Assembly: GCF_030269485.1 (NCBI RefSeq)
Contig: NZ_BSTL01000003.1
Span: 450,430-514,429, forward strand
Direction: 5' to 3'
Source of the DNA: Actinoplanes sp. NBRC 103695
GTDB taxonomy: Bacteria; Actinomycetota; Actinomycetes; Mycobacteriales; Micromonosporaceae
Length of the DNA: 64,000 nucleotides
Position numbers and translations under genes: made by a program. Numbering within the stretch: position 1 is the first letter of the stretch; each line of letters starts with the position of its first letter. The notes below the pieces were generated by a model. That model saw nothing but the letters and a program-made list of their open reading frames with translations. It did no database searches and was not told the origin of the DNA. Shown here piece after piece: positions 63,290 through 64,000 of the stretch.

Positions 63290-63874
63290 TCACCCACACG
63301 GCTGTCGCGGAGCCGGGCCGAAGGCTTGATAGAGGCGGGCGAAGGCGGCCGCGTCCAGGTCGGAGAGCCGCTTGCGCTGGCCCATCAGCACCCCGTCGCG
63401 GAGGGATCCAGTGGGCTCGCAGGTCCGGTTGCCGTTCCGCGTGTAGTGCATCTTCGAGTAGTGCATGATCGATCCGTAGTCGTACTCGCCGAGCTCGGCC
63501 TCGCCCGTCGGGTGGGTCTCGAACTCGCCGTACGCGCCTGGGTGGATGTTTTCCCAGCGGATCGTCACGTATCGATCGCGGTCGGCCCGGCAGTGCTCGT
63601 GGACCCGTCCGAGCGCGTGCCCGATCTCGTGCAGCACGGTGCCGGTGGTGAAGCCGGGCGCCAGCCGCACCTGCTGCCCGCCGCCGGTCTTGCCGACCGG
63701 GGAGAAGTTCCGGCGGCCGGTCACAAACCTCAGAAAATCGGTCTGATGGGTACGCCCGACGAAGGCGAAGACACCGAGTTCCCGATAGTGATCGATCGCC
63801 CGCAGCACCTCGCCGGCGTCGGGCCCCTCGATGACGAAGGGCACGACGCCGGCCGGCCAGAGCTCGATCCTCAC
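63290..63874 (-). CDS. Astacin-like (M12A) zinc peptidase, probably 5'-truncated
   Basis: A 194-residue astacin catalytic domain. The long zinc motif HEIGHALGRVHEH and the Met-turn SIMHY with its Tyr are intact. The protein begins RIELWPAGVVPFVIEG, which is the start of the mature catalytic domain in the family; there is no signal peptide or propeptide. The GTG lies 21 bases from the transposase stop at 63893, and the in-frame stop upstream is that same position. The likely explanation is that an insertion sequence removed the 5' end. It may be expressed as a cytosolic fragment or not at all. Confidence 0.8.
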   Translation of the reverse strand: MRIELWPAGVVPFVIEGPDAGEVLRAIDHYRELGVFAFVGRTHQTDFLRFVTGRRNFSPVGKTGGGQQVRLAPGFTTGTVLHEIGHALGRVHEHCRADRDRYVTIRWENIHPGAYGEFETHPTGEAELGEYDYGSIMHYSKMHYTRNGNRTCEPTGSLRDGVLMGQRKRLSDLDAAAFARLYQAFGPAPRQPCG

Positions 63875-63892
63875 TAGAGCGCATCTGACGGA

Positions 63893-64000
63893 TCATGGTC
63901 GGCTCCGGTCGGGTTTGGCGCGGAGCCAGATCATGATCGAGGCGATGGTTACCGTTGCCTCGTAACGGTTTTTCAGCTTGTCGTACCTGGTCGCGACGGC
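63893..64000 (-). mobile_element. IS5-type transposase, C-terminal end (continues beyond window)
   Basis: The last 35 codons of a transposase read TRYDKLKNRYEATVTIASIM followed by IWLRAKPDRSRP and a stop at 63893. TRYDKL..RYEATV..A is the conserved C-terminus of IS5-family transposases. The element runs off the right edge. CTAG at 63874-63877, next to the astacin start, could mark the insertion site, with an inverted terminal repeat starting near 63878. Confidence 0.8.

Overview
The window is very GC-rich DNA from a filamentous actinomycete. Two AfsR/SARP regulators, several ECF-type sigma factors, leaderless GTG starts, Tat and lipoprotein signal peptides, an alanine/lysine-rich histone-like protein and a soluble GAF-domain chemotaxis receptor all fit Micromonosporaceae, and an Actinoplanes-like genus is my best guess. 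That placement is inference from gene content only. I saw no tRNA, rRNA or CRISPR array.

Layout. 1-2.9 kb: the end of a CtpE-like P-type ATPase, translationally overlapped by an ECF sigma factor with an NTF2-like tail. 3.0-11.4 kb: minus-strand units (NarL-type two-component system, ABC-2 exporter, DUF2231 membrane protein, M28 peptidase, copper monooxygenase lipoprotein). Four of these units have a related ACTAC/GTAGT dyad upstream, which looks like an undescribed dispersed operator. 11.4-14.4 kb: a large protein with an LQRAAGN-type leader motif and a C-terminal HELAH zincin motif, overlapped by a small partner gene, probably a secreted effector pair. 14.4-18.6 kb: BluB, a histone-like protein, and two leaderless genes, one with HEAT-like repeats and a zinc ribbon.

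18.7-31.4 kb is a self-contained catabolic island. It has an IclR regulator, a NitT/TauT-type ABC importer, an HpcH/HpaI aldolase and an SDR on the minus strand. On the plus strand are a DUF6282 hydrolase, a bicupin, the solute-binding protein, an LLM flavin monooxygenase, a thiolase, both CoA-transferase subunits, an aldehyde dehydrogenase and an NTF2-like protein. Import, oxidation, aldol cleavage and beta-ketoacyl-CoA thiolysis can be read from the families; the substrate cannot.

31.5-38.4 kb: an XRE regulator divergent from a frameshifted quinone-oxidoreductase-like gene, an acyltransferase-3 protein, an OmpR/EnvZ-type system with a GerMN-like lipoprotein, and an SGNH hydrolase lipoprotein. 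38.5-54.5 kb: two tandem SARP regulators facing a giant RHS protein and its LamG/DNRLRE partner.

54.9-64 kb: a GAF-MCP receptor, a dyad resembling a DosR/DevR box ahead of a CtpF-like P2-type ATPase, then a graveyard at 59.5-61.6 kb. The graveyard holds a WS/DGAT fragment fused to a DoxX-like protein, a perfect 32-bp palindrome, a doubly frameshifted MarR gene, and remnants of a cupin, an alcohol dehydrogenase and an alpha/beta hydrolase welded end to end. After that come a SigE-family sigma/anti-sigma-like pair and an astacin-like peptidase whose 5' end abuts the end of an IS5-type transposase.
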